Positions 45,976 to 57,578 of a stretch of DNA of 64,000 nt are shown in pieces. The stretch lies in assembly GCF_029227915.1 (NCBI RefSeq), contig NC_079876.1, positions 10,912,001-10,976,000 on the forward strand, read 5' to 3'. The notes beneath the pieces are model-generated. The model worked only from the letters and a program-made list of their open reading frames with translations. It searched no databases and was not told the DNA's origin. Origin of the DNA: Hydractinia symbiolongicarpus. Lineage: Eukaryota; Cnidaria; Hydrozoa; Anthoathecata; Hydractiniidae. The position numbers were made by a program, and so were the translations under genes. Every line of letters starts with the position of its first letter. The stretch's first letter is position 1.

Positions 45976-46369
45976 CATTATTCTCTGGTTTCTGAAAGCT
46001 ATGGCATGTCCACTTCTTAAGCTTGCTAAATTTAGTAATGTTTCAGAATTTGGGTATCAAAATATAATCTTACCGAAGCAGTCGACGACAATTTCTGCAC
46101 ACCAACAACAGAAGTACGATGGGTGTCTTATATATATATATATATATTTATGTATTTATATCGTATTCACAGTATCAAATATATAGCTAGTTACCAATAA
46201 ATCAATTCAATCAGCAAACTGCTTTTCACCAACATGAAACTTTCTGGCTACCTAAATAAATTCCCTGGGTGGGAGGGAATTACCCTTTGTATATATATTT
46301 CTATTAGTTTAAAACGCAATATAGCCTCCTTCTCAGAACTAAATGTGTCAAAACGAGAATTTAGGCTTT

Positions 46370-46475
46370 AGCCTGGATAAGTTTTAGGCGTCCAGGCTCT
46401 GGGCTGTCTCTATCTATCTATCTCTCTATCTTCCCAGGCGATTTTAAAGATTCCGCCCTCGCCGGCGGAAATCAA
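46370..46475. repeat. Second copy of the TCTATC / GATTTTAAAGATTCCGCC repeat
   Basis: Shares about 65 bases with 43535-43600, including the microsatellite-like TCTATC part and the CGCCGGCGGAAATC-type end. Confidence 0.6.
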
Positions 46476-46663
46476 TGATTTTTAGCGACATGGACAAACG
46501 GCATTTTTCGTAACACGCACATAAACTCCAAAAAATCAATCCACAACGAAAACCTTTCATGATCAAGAAAGCGAGAAGAAGAGATCATATAATGAAAGGA
46601 TAATAAATGTTGAACATGGTACCTTCATACCGCTTGTGATGGGTACAAATAGAGGTATGGGAA

Positions 46664-46891
46664 ATGAATGTCACGTTTTTTTTTCAAGAACTTGCAAAAA
46701 AAATCTCCATAACAAAACGAAGACTACCCAACAGTGATTACATGTCTCCGAACAAGACTTTCCTTCGAAATATTGAAGTCAACAATTTTATGCGTAAGAG
46801 GTTCAAGAATGCCATAAAAATACCAAAAAAAACAGACGTTGGTGTAGATATCATGTTAAATTCTTTTGAAGCAACTTGTTTTGGGATTTGA
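46664..46891 (+). CDS. Unrecognised 75-residue frame, probably a repeat relic
   Basis: Contains LPNSDYMSPNKTFLRNIEVN and RKRFKNAIKIP, which look like real protein rather than random translation, but no family is recognised and no splice-linked neighbours are visible. Given the surrounding retroelement remains it is most likely a fragment of a transposon protein. Confidence 0.25.
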   Translation: MNVTFFFQELAKKISITKRRLPNSDYMSPNKTFLRNIEVNNFMRKRFKNAIKIPKKTDVGVDIMLNSFEATCFGI

Positions 46892-48004
46892 GATAATTTT
46901 GACACAAGTGATAGTGGTAGTCTCTCTCCTATACTCATCGTCTTGGCTTATTCGATTTTCGTTTTTAACTTGTCTATACTTTGCTTCTGTTTTCTTTTTT
47001 GTTTGTTTGTTTTTGTTTTTAACTTTGAGTTCTTGAAGTTTTCAAGTGTTTTTAAGAATTTTTAAGTATATTTTTTTCTTTTTAAGTATATTATTTTCTT
47101 TTTTTCTTTTTAAGTATATTTTAAATAGCTATATTTTAATATTTTCACGATTTTATTTTATATTCTATATTTTTATGCTACTTGTATTATTTTGTTTTAT
47201 AAATATATAAAAATCAATTGATAATTTTCAGACTATTGTAATCTTTTATATTTATACCTGTATCCACTACTCCGTGCTAAGAATGCATAAAATAGTGAAG
47301 CTCCGGTTATACGACGGACGAACAACGAGTAGTAGAATTAGAATCGTTAGACTTGAGCAGTTGCGACATTTAACAAGTAGATTCAAATGTCACATGTAAC
47401 ACACCTTAATTAAGCGAGCAATGAAAAATATGAAAATAAATGTTGCTGAATTTATTGATTGGACTTTTTGTAAATTAAGCGCCAGTCTTGCAACATTTGC
47501 TTTGTTTTATACACATTTTGTATTTGAGAAATAAGTTATTGAACAGAAAGATTTCACAAGCATACGCGGCACAGTTTTATAAATTTTATATCACTGAAAT
47601 ATTAAAATTAAAGATTGTCACAGTTGTTGTTGTTTGTTTGTTATTCCAAAGTTCAACAGCTTCTAGAATTTTCCCTGAACGAAAAACTTTACAGCAGATT
47701 TTCTGATACTTTATGAAATAACACCCAGTGTTATACCCTTAAAAATATTTTTAGCAAGTCAATCTAAAATTTGGTTTCTTAAATTTCTCAATATTTTGTG
47801 AGTTAGCAGTTAAGATGATCTCAGTTGTACTAAAATTCTAAAAAATAAAATGGCAGACAACAATAAAATCATCCACTTTTGAATATAAAAAATTAACTTT
47901 TAACACTTAGCTCTGTTACAAAAATTATATTCATGAAGAGAAGAAAAGTTTATAAACATGATAATCTAAAATCTATTAACAAAACTATTACTAACACATA
48001 TTCT
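46892..48004. other. AT-rich spacer, 3' flank of CLCC1
   Basis: T-rich (TTTTTAAGTATATT) tandem words at 47050-47120. The 3' UTR of CLCC1 should extend below 48005. No other gene was recognised. Confidence 0.4.
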
Positions 48005-51000
48005 TCAACTCTCTTTGCTTACAAATTCATAGTCCGAGTCGGAAATCCCGATATCTTCGGACACCAATTTAGTACCCATAATGTCAGTTGATTCCTGTCT
48101 TGGGGCGCTACTTGCACCATCTGCGTATTCCCTATCAGATCCACTGTTCTGGTCTGGGTTTTCATCATGTTCACATGGCACAGACGATAAGCGTTCCATC
48201 GATGGCGAAATAGAGGAAACATTGGAGCCTTGCATCGATGGCAAAATAGAGGAAACATTGGAGCATCCGGGAAAATCTACGTCTTCGTTGATGGGTGCCG
48301 CAACGTCATTAACTGTGATGGGCGCAGCAACGCCCTCCGCTGTCTCGTTTAAATTCAGACTTTCCAGGCATTCTATCATTTCGCTGGATTCATCAACGCT
48401 TTCATTTGTACTGCTTATGGGCGTGTTTTTTACAGATTTTCGCTTTCTCGTTCCGCCTCCAACTCGATCTCTGGGTGGACTTGCTTCGTTGTTATAAGGG
48501 CGTTGTCTTACATTTTGTACGCCCCTGTCATATTCGATTTGACCGATCCTTAATTGGTTTTGTTCCAACATATTCTGCTGCAAAGCCAATCGCTCTTCAT
48601 TTAATTTCCTCACTTGTCCTTCAAGCTGCAATATGCGCTCTCCTTCGTTTCCACGTACGTTTTGTCGAAACCCGACTCTTAAAAGTGGTGAAGAGATCTC
48701 AAACCCGGTCATTGCCATGACAACGAACACAACAATGAGAACGATGACAACGAAGAGCACAGGCTGCCACTGCACAGGTACTTCTTTCATTAACAAGCGA
48801 AAACTTACACCGAGAGCGCTGCCAAATTGTTTCATCGGTTCGAAAATAAATCGTGAAGCACAAACAGCTGTCGCCTGCGAACGAAATACAAGTATACTTA
48901 TTTCGTGTATAAACAGGGAGGGAGAAAGTTACATACCAGGTGCGGATCCAGGGTTAGTCAGATAAGTCGCGTGACTAAGTGTAAATTTGACGAAAAATGT
49001 TAGCCAAGCGAAGATGTCGACGATCCAGGCGTTGCAAACGGAGGGCGTTAAAAATTGTAATTTTTTACGGCGAAAAGCCATGGTTCACAGCCCTCTCCAA
49101 TTCGCCTATAGCGATGTTGACGTCAAAGTTGTGACGTCGCTACCATATAGACTGAGAGGGTTTCAAATTATAGCTTACAGATTTTGACTGATTCATTTTG
49201 ACTAATCAGTCACTCAGTCAGTCAAAAATCAAATAGCTATGGCCCGCAACCCTCCCCATCTCACCTAAGGGGCCTGTGACGTCAAAATCGTGACGTAATT
49301 TTCACACTCTATGCGTAGTCCAACAATATGTGGCCCGCAGCCGCCAAAGGAAATTTAGGTTCCGTACTGCGTGGTTACTGATAACCTGTTAGGCTATAGT
49401 TTTAACTCCCATCCGTCAGGATTAGTCAAAGACTCACGCCTTTTGACTTGGATTCTTTCCGTACTGTTATTGATTATGGCCGCAGCAGATATGTTGGCGC
49501 GGGTGCTTACTGATTTAAAGTGTGATAATTTTGAATCTGTTCGTAAAATGCAAAAAGAACTTTTAGAAAGTGTTTATTCTCGAGCATTTTTGTTGTCTGG
49601 GGATATTTATCCCTTGGTTGGTAAAAGTCTTCATCGGAATTTAGGTCCAGATATATACCTTCCATCTGAGGCGAGGTGTGAAGATAAAGGAATTATTGCT
49701 TTAAGGTGAGAAGTATGTTTTTTACTCTCCAACAGACCTTGCATTTATTTAAAGGTTTTCAGTATATCTGCTACGAAAAGCTAGTTGGGGAGAGCTTTAT
49801 ACAACAGACTATTAAAACCAAATACAAAAAAATTTATTTAGCTAATAGCTAGGGCTAATACACCTTTACGATAATTCGGAAAAAATAACACTCCATCGTA
49901 GCTTATTTTGCAATCAGAGGAGGTAAACATTACACTTTTATAAGAGTTTATTAAGGAGAAAACACGTTTTTTCGTGATAACTTTTCTTGCCACGTTTTGT
50001 TTTTAATGAAAAGTACACATAAGTTGTATCTTATTATTATTAACGTTTCCTGAAAATTTTAAAGAAATTGATACGACGGAAGTTAAAAAGCTGGAGGAAA
50101 CACGCTTTCGTCTCTAACAAACTCTTATAAAAAAACGTTTTTTACCTCCATTTCCGATATTGTAAAACGATGGAGAGCTGTAGGAATTCATGTACAATTG
50201 AATTATCGTGAAGGTGTATTGTTTTTGTAATATGAGCTTTGAACAGAATTTTCAGCATTGCGGAGGAATTCTTTCTCAATTAATATTTGTGTTGTTATTA
50301 AAAGCAAGAACTTGACATCTGGATAAGTAGGGTTGGTGATGAAAATAAACAACTCTTCGATTGACTATTAAGAAACAAAGTTTGTTGAGTAAAAGGTCAT
50401 GGTAAAATATATTATTTTTAGATCCAATCCATCAGGAGACTGTCTATACAGCTCAGCATCGTTGGTATAGGTATAGGTGATAATTCTCTTGTTGATGTTT
50501 TGAGAATCTTGACATCCATAGAACTTTTCTTGCATCCTTCCTTTTATTCCAATCATACTTGTTTTCAATTTGCTTTTAAAAACCAAAAGGCAAATATTTT
50601 TATATCTGAGAAAAGTTTATTCAGATTTTCCCTTTCCCATATTGTTTGTGATATGACTCTTTCTCCTGAGGAGGCAGTTAAAGCAGAAGCAATCAACAAC
50701 TGTAGCCCCAAGACATGGTTTCCTTTTCTATCAATACTTGCCTTGTCAACAGTAATAAAGAGAAAAATTAACACATTTTACCCACAATTCGGTTTGTTAC
50801 AGTTTGTTACAACTTTCTTTACACAGTGTATATCGCCACACCCATCTATTTTACCTGATGAAGATCAGTTAAAAATTTTATTTTGTTATGAAGATATTGT
50901 TGTAGGTGTAGTCTGGTGTAGACTTCAAGCCAAATCATTACGTTACCCTTTTTCCAGGTTGCAACTTTCTTAACTGAAAGTTGCATTTTCCTATTTCAGC

Positions 51001-53982
51001 ATGCAAAAAGCAGTAAAAAGCCCTTCTTAATTCTTCTTTTAAAGTTCAAACGAAACTTGAGTTTAGCCCTATAAATAAACAAATATATCTGAACAAATAC
51101 ATGGGTTGAGGTGTGTTTGTATCATATCACATGTATATTTCATTTTCATTATCCTGATCTTTCCATATTCTTATTGTTTTTGTTATTATTGTGTTTTATT
51201 TTGCTGTCCATGGCTGGTGTGATCATTTGATTCACCTAGTCATGCTGATGAAGCCTGATATTGGCAGAAACAGCAGGAGTTTATAAATAATGAAATATAT
51301 TCACAATTGTCTCACTTTATTGTAGTTAATCCCTGTTAATTTTAGTGGTTTTATCTATTTAAAATAAGACGTGTAAGACGGAGATTTGATTCTTATAAAA
51401 GATGTTCTTAGGAGATTTTGTTATAGCTTAGCGCTTCTTTTGGTCAATTTTATTAATAACTAGATAAATCGGAAGACAATTTTTCGGCGATTTTTGTACC
51501 CGCAAAGCTTAAAATTTAGCCCCCAGCTGCTAAATTCAAGACTCAGTCTTGACTAAGTCTTGAAAAAGTCTGGATCCGCCCCTGCATACTCCACTGCTAA
51601 TTATTTTGGATTAAGAGGAAAACATTACCTGTAAGGGAGAGACCTCCCAAACTGGATCCACCAGAATGTTTTGATGATACTTCGCGCAAGCGTCATCAGA
51701 TGTTGTGAATGTATCTTTAAACCACAGCGTCACTGATTTCCACGGGGTCAAATTATTTGGAAAGCAATCTTCAGGTACATCTTTCATGGCCTCTGATGTT
51801 TTCTTTGCTAGCTCAACTTTGTACATACTAAAAATAAGACAAGCTAACTAAAATTAAATAAAAATTCTCAATCCCTTCAACGTTTTATCATTCGTTTCAA
51901 TTAAATCGTAGCCACTACAAATAGTGGGGATACTTTTTCCTGATCGTATATCGTAGTGGAAATCTCCCCTAACAAGCCGTCATTCCACCTGTAACATGGA
52001 CACTAAGGGGTGAGTTAAGCTGGCAGCAATACCTCTATGTGACGTGAGATTTCCAACCATCAAAGATAGAATTCGAAACAGGAACCCATACCTTCTAAGC
52101 ATGATATTCTACCACTAAGCCACTGCTACCTTTTGTGAAGCGACACCGAAACAAATACTACATCAACAACACTTCAATCATTTTTTGTTGATTCTACTCA
52201 CACTAACCCTAGTTAGCATTGTGGCTTCGCATTATCACAAGGGTCAGTGTGGAAAAGGGAGGTGGTAAAACGAGTTTTGGACAAATATTGCAAGACCCTA
52301 AACAAAACGGAAGGCGTGACTTAGAGATGGCGTTGTAAAGCATACACAAATGCAAAACGAGAAGCGCTTTTAACACTGCGTACACATCGTCGAAAACATC
52401 ACTGCCATTATTGATAGTCACGTAACGTAAAAACAAAGTACCAAAAGTCTTACCGGTGCCATTCCCAGGGTATACTGCACATAAAACAAAGCAGGAATGT
52501 GATCATTACTGTTCTCTTCCAACTCTGAGTCAACTGCACCTGTCTTGTCACAAATAATAACAAAAACATGAGCAGATTAATACCGACAGCTCCGATTATA
52601 ACGCGAGGTGTAATGATTTCTGACGCCTGTTTCCAAGGCGACGTCGATAAAGGCTGAATGTAACAGAAGACGATATAAAAATCTAATATATGGTAAGTAT
52701 GTTTTGATTAGAAAACTTGAAATAAAACGACCGCAGCAAAGATAATAACCACGACAAAGACAATAAACACGGCAATAATAACGGCAACTACCACGACAAT
52801 AACAACGACAACAATAACGACGAAGACGATAATTACGACACCCTACCACAACAATAGCTGGGACGATGACGATAACTTACTTGAAAAGCATCTTGCAAAA
52901 TATCTAGGATTTTCTTAGCTTCACTGAGATCAGTTTTCCCTAGCAACCACAATGCAAGATTCCGATTCTCTTCACTAAGACTGAAGTAAGCTGCATAAAC
53001 ATCGCCCTGGTCACCTTGCACTTCTGCTAATTTGACGAATGTGTTAACGAGATGTTTAAAGTATGTGAGGTCATTCACTACAGGTGAACGTTCTTCGAAC
53101 TTGCAGTTCAGTAATTCATTCTTCACTTGTTGTAGCGATTCGCGACACGTGCTAGCCTCATCTTGAAAATCAGCCAGCTTTTTAACCTAAAGTAAAAAAA
53201 TAACAAAAATATAATAAAAAATGATAAAATCAAATCAATAAAAACAAATAAATATACAAAAAGATACCAAGACAGAACATAAGCGTAAATGTCAGATATT
53301 TTATTCGTGGGTTAAATGTTACTTTTTTTCATAATTTTTTTTTTTAAGATCATACCATTTGTACTGTTCATAATTTTAGAGACACAAGATCGCAAGAAAG
53401 CATTGTGCAATGAGACGTAACTTGCAGATTTACTATTAAAAAACCCTTGTGGTTCGTATAATGTAATGCAGCATTCCTCGAGGCCAATTTAAGTTCTTCA
53501 GTCCAGTAAATTTTGCTTTGATTTTGGCGCTAATTCGCAACCACTGGGTGTACTGCACTTTTCACACTTATTCATCCAGAAAAATACTCTGCTACTTTGA
53601 AATTTATACTTTTTAAATTTATATCAAATGCAATTTTAGGTTTTAAATAAAAGCTCATTACATTTTAAAAAAATATAAATTAAAAACCAACGCCCCTTTC
53701 GAAAATAAAAAAAGATTAAAATTAACCGCCACAGGCGTTCCACAAAAGCGCCCTTACGTTATATCTTAACATACCTACCAACTCGTCACTATCCGAAGTC
53801 ACTCTTTCTTGTTTCTTCGCTGGTCTGCTTGTTGTCAAATCGTACGGGTCCACCCATCCGCTCTCATCGTAGGTGTTATAAACGCCTCCATTCTCATCAA
53901 CAGTATCACTTGATACAACCACAGTGAGGGAGAGTAAAAAAACAACATCGTGGAGAATATTTATATTTTTTATTGTATACAT
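48005..53982 (-). CDS. CLCC1: Chloride channel CLIC-like protein 1 (complete, five exons)
   Basis: ER/nuclear membrane protein family with anion-channel activity and a role in ER ion homeostasis. Exons on the minus strand are 53779-53982, 52881-53186, 52454-52653, 51629-51827 and 48005-48874; GT-AG borders and phases agree, giving 592 residues (about 550 in vertebrates). Signal peptide at about 1-24, then ESGWVDPYDL, the conserved WVDP motif. Helices lie near 187-205 (PRVIIGAVGINLLMF) and 217-235, then the lumenal Cys-containing loop with DDACAKYHQNILVDPVWEV, and a third helix near 340-358 (PVLFVVIVLIVVFVVMAM) preceded by LMKEVP. A coiled segment (about 380-411) and a long acidic Ser-rich tail follow. 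The exon 1 donor is taken as TTG/GTAGGT because the neighbouring GTATGT would break the frame. Confidence 0.9.
49476..50973 (+). pseudogene. OTU/vertnin-like repeat gene, antisense in CLCC1 intron 4
   Basis: Exon 1 (49476-49705) encodes MAAADMLARVLTDLKCDNFE and YLPSEARCEDKGIIALR with a GTGAGA donor. Exon 2 starts at 50422 after a TTTTTAG acceptor with SNPSGDCLYSSASLV, an OTU-type G.CLY motif. A short GTATAG duplication near 50457-50470 shifts the frame, after which ILTSIELFLHPSFYSNH, CSPKTWFPFLSILALS and related blocks match vertnin-like proteins found as multicopy genes in cnidarians (from memory). The phase across the intron agrees (AG/A), but the frameshift makes the full protein unlikely. 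Confidence 0.55.
49706..50421. other. Intron of the OTU/vertnin-like relic
   Basis: AT-rich; contains two diverged copies of an ACACCTTTACGATAATTC / AATTATCGTGAAGGTGTAT phrase in opposite orientation (49860-49880 and 50202-50222), a likely MITE boundary pair. Confidence 0.45.
52060..52130 (-). repeat. tRNA-like sequence in CLCC1 intron 3
   Basis: On the minus strand GGCTTAGTGGTAGAAT is an A-box, CATGC/GTATG form a five-pair anticodon stem with a seven-base loop, and TTTCGAATTC is a B-box. The T-stem does not pair, so it is a SINE head or tRNA relic rather than a working tRNA. Confidence 0.55.
52730..52850. repeat. Degenerate ACGACAATAA-type simple repeat
   Basis: Repeated ACGACAA/TAACCACGAC words in CLCC1 intron 2, directly beside exon 2. 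Confidence 0.7.
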
Positions 53983-54094
53983 TCTAAAAATAGAAAATAA
54001 ATTTTTAGATGGTGATTTGTTTTAGAATAGTTAAAGGGGAGGGGGATGAAAGTAGAACATCACCCAGTCTCAGATCATTCACTGTTGCAAATCT

Positions 54095-54232
54095 ATATTA
54101 TAATACCCGTATACGTCTGTACGTCTGTCTGTCTGTCACGCAAAAAGATAGCTTAGCTAGTAGCGAGACGCGCCCAATGCGGTATAAAATGACGGGCGAA
54201 CCCGTGGATTTTTCCACGGCTAACGACTAGTA
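54095..54232. repeat. Dispersed repeat with TCTG microsatellite
   Basis: Contains TATAATACCCGTATACGTC, a (TCTG)n run and an imperfect palindrome ACGGGCGAACCCGTGG. A related phrase (TATAATAG..CGTATTCTGTCTGTCCG) lies inverted at about 63550-63597. Confidence 0.5.
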
Positions 54233-54774
54233 TGATTAAAGAATGGTAAACCGAGCTGGCACACAAAACTTGAACGTAGTTGTTTCATATTTTCAAAATT
54301 AAATAAAACTAGAGTCTAATAATTCGATTGTGTAGGTTTTATACATCCATGCAAATCAGGATTTTTATGAAAAAAATAGAGAAAAACAACAACATTTTCT
54401 CTAATCATATGACAATAAATAAAATGAATCAGAAAAATTATATTATCCCGGACAGCAACTTTTAGCGAAAGTTTAATGGCGATATTAACTTTCTGGTTTT
54501 CCGCGCATTTGAATTTAATCATTTAAAATCTGTGAAAATAGTGTTGACGTTTTCAATATTATAAGCAGGAGAAAGAAGCACGAACATTCAAAGGTATAAC
54601 AAAAATTCAGGATGGATAAAAATTTTGATATTTGCAAGAAATAAATTGTTAGAAAAAAAATCACAAACTTCATGTATTTTCGATTAACTTTGTTTCTACA
54701 GAGATATTTCCGAAATGATGATTTCGTGTTGAGAAATAAATTGTTTGGAATATATCTAACTTGTCTTCTCTTTT

Positions 54775-54912
54775 TTAGCAACTACCCATGTCTGCCGTCT
54801 CTTTTCATAGCAACCATCGGTGGCTGCCGTTTTTTTCATAGCAACCAACCGTGCCAGCCGTCTTTTTCAAAGCAACCAACGGTGGCTGCCGTCTTTTTTT
54901 CATAGCAACCAC
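54775..54912. repeat. About 33-bp minisatellite, four units
   Basis: Units of ATAGCAACCAAC..TGGCTGCCGTC followed by T runs, repeated head to tail between CLCC1 and EIF2D. Confidence 0.85.
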
Positions 54913-55015
54913 CCAATGACTGTCACCCACGCTTCTGCACGCACCATAATTTATCCCATCACGAAACGAATTCAACGTGTCTGATGTTTTTGATATTTTT
55001 TTTCTCGTTTTGTGA

Positions 55016-56683
55016 TCACCTTTTTTTTTCTTTTACATCCAATCCTTTCAAATACTTTTTCGGGATTTTATAAGTTTCTAAAGAATAAAAATAAAAAAAT
55101 TCTGCTATAATCGCTCAATGACTATTTAAAAGATCTAAAACAGTCATAATCCAATGTGGACTACCAAATCGACAGAAATCAATCAAGTTGTACCATTCTA
55201 ACTTTCAACCAATCAGTTTGTACCATTCTAACTTTCAACCAATCAGTTTGCACTATTTTATTATTTAACCAATCAGTTTGCACCATTTTAATTTAATAAA
55301 ATTTTATTATTTAATCAATCTGTTGTAAGTTTTAAGTAACGGTAAAAACTTGTCATAATGACGCAAGTTAATTTCAGAACATAATCTCTGACATCAAAAA
55401 TGTCAAAATATTACTTATCAATATATACTAATGTGAACTACCAAGTAAAATTTACAAAAAACACCAAATCAAATTTCTATGGACAAAAGCTTTTACCTAG
55501 CAAATTCTTAATATGTTTAGTTTGAATGCCTTGCACCAAAACAAAATGGGTGTTGCTATTTTTGCCAGGCGATAAATTCACTACAAAATAAAAAATAAAC
55601 AATTTCATTAAAAAAAGATAAGGTCAGTGAACTTATTCATTCCAGTCTTTGTAGTCTTGATGCGACAGTAGTTTTAATGACCAAGGAACTCACAAGTTGA
55701 CCACTTCACTTTTTTTTATTTCAATAGTTGCTAAAAATATTACTTCATACCAACTTTTCCTACCTGTTTCGCAAACTCACGCAGTCGATGATATATCGCT
55801 ACTGGGATAGCAGCACGCTATTGGTAGGTTTAAGGACAAGGATAAATGAAAAGCAAATTACGTCATTGACTTACCTGAAGTACTAGAAGCAGCGGCTTGC
55901 TGCAAGTCTTGTGCAAAAGCTTTGACATCGACACCAAATGATTCCAGGTTCTTCACGATAGTTACCTGAGAAAAATATACACTTTAGTTGCCATCACATG
56001 TCTTGTTGTGTTGCGAAGCAGAGACTACCAGAATTATTGTGAAGGAGTGATATTACAGTCTCTGTGAAGGACAGATTTTACAGTTTCTGCGGAGGAGATC
56101 TCGCCATAGTTGAAAAGAAAAAATAAATCCGTTGCCTTTAAACTTAAGCAAGTACGGAAAAGAAACCTTTTAAGCAGTCTCTGTAGAGGAGCATAAGAAA
56201 CTCATTGTGAAAAACAGATGCATCCTCAATGGAGGAGAGACTTCAGGCATTCTCAATGGAGGAGAGATTTCATGCATTCTCTATGGAGGGAAGATTTCAT
56301 GCATTCCCTATGGAGGAGAGATTTCATGCAATTTCTGTTGAAACATTTTCCATATTCTTTCCAGAGAAGTTTTAATCTGAATAATTTACACAAGCCGTGT
56401 GCAGGTAAACGAGTCTTTCATCTTACACTGCAATAATGGAAACAACTGACGAAGTATTCTTGCATGAAAAATAAGATAAAAGCAAGGGGAAAAGACAATT
56501 ACGAAAAGATTGCGCATCATAGCAAAAGACAATAGCCACTTCTGGATAAGTTTACCTACACAAAAGCAAAAAGAAGTAAAAAACAGGGAGTAAAATAAAA
56601 ATGTAAATAAACACGCTATTGTAACCTTTTTATTTCCCATCCTCTGTTCAACTGAAACTTCAATCATTTCCATCTTTCCTTTT
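55016..56683 (-). CDS. EIF2D: Eukaryotic translation initiation factor 2D, last four exons
   Basis: eIF2D (ligatin) delivers tRNA to the ribosome and helps recycle post-termination 40S subunits. On the minus strand the exons are 56626-56683, 55875-55965, 55497-55580 and 55016-55077, ending in TGA. They encode the C-terminal SUI1/eIF1-like domain: KGKMEMIEVSVEQRMGNKK, VTIVKNLESFGVDVKAF, NLSPGKNSNTHFVLVQGIQ and YKIPKKYLKGLDV. Order and spacing match the family, including GNKKVT..NLE..G and the final PKKY..GL. Phases agree throughout; the donor of 56626 (AAAAAG/GTTACA) departs from consensus. The N-terminal PUA, winged-helix and SWIB parts are not seen before the window's end, so either a long intron hosts the DEG/ENaC genes or this is a partial copy. 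Confidence 0.88.
55175..55325. repeat. CCAAT-bearing tandem repeat in the last EIF2D intron
   Basis: About four units of 30-36 bp: ACCAATCAGTTTG(T/C)ACCATTCTAA. Each holds a CCAAT pentamer. Confidence 0.8.
56214..56335. repeat. About 28-bp minisatellite in an EIF2D intron
   Basis: Units of TCTCTATGGAGGAGAGATTTCA plus TGCAT repeat four to five times; degenerate relatives (TCTCTGTGAAGGACAGATTT) reach back to about 56060. Confidence 0.8.
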
Positions 56684-56699
56684 CTAAACAAAATCATCA

Positions 56700-57578
56700 T
56701 AACGTTATTGTTTTAAGGCTATATATACACTGTATAATTGTAAAGATAATTACGGCTGGATATACACTGCATAATTGCATTACGGATAGTTAAATTTAGT
56801 TTGTCGAATTAAATTTTAAAATAGAAGAAATTGAAACGTGAAAATAAATTTGTGGACAGACAGATTGCTTTTTTATCCCTTCTCTTTTAAATATATATAT
56901 ATTAAATATTTGTAAAATTAAACTTCCACAAAATATGCGCAGCGTAAAAAATTACGCATCTCTTCTGTAAATGAAAAATGTCCCCTTTATTACCAAGAAA
57001 AACAAAATTATTTTTGATTAAAACTTTTCATATTCCGAAGCAGATTGTCTTTGCAAACAAAAGATGGCACCCTGTTTACAAGTTGTAACGACTGAAAGAA
57101 TTACAAATTCGTTGGAATTTCTAAAAAGCAAAAACTTATTTTCACGTTGAAAAAACATCACTTTAAATTTTGCTGTTATTTGACAAGAAATGGTAGCATG
57201 TAAAAAAAGGGGAATACCCGCACTGCATACGCACTTCGTCACAAAACACGCTCCCCATTAAAGTTTAAATCTCTACTTCTTATAAAAACTAGTAGCGACA
57301 TACTGCTAAATAATTAATTTTTTGCTCAGTCATCACAACGATCCAAAATGGGGCGGGGAGTACATTTCAAAACACAGTTGTCTGAATACTGAAGCAAATA
57401 AATAGAAGAGAATGATCACGTACATTCATTTTATAAAAAAAGAAACATAACTTAATAGCAACCTGTAGCGAAAATGCATTATTAACATTTCAAATTATTT
57501 CCAATATGGTTTTTTCTTAAATTTCTTAACGACAAATACATTTCTTTTACATTTAAAACAAATCTATTTTTACAAAAA
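56700..57578. other. Upstream region of the first DEG/ENaC gene
   Basis: AT-rich; no exon recognised on either strand. The promoter of the channel gene should be here, and so should the next EIF2D exon unless it lies further away. Confidence 0.4.

Noticed and set aside
48081-48497. Plus-strand frames opposite the last CLCC1 exon
   Set aside because: Antisense shadows of the acidic, Ser-rich CLCC1 tail.
52577-52849. Cys/Tyr/Arg-rich minus-strand frame next to CLCC1 exon 2
   Set aside because: It translates a simple ACGACAATAA-type repeat; the CLCC1 exon in the same area uses another frame with proper splice sites.
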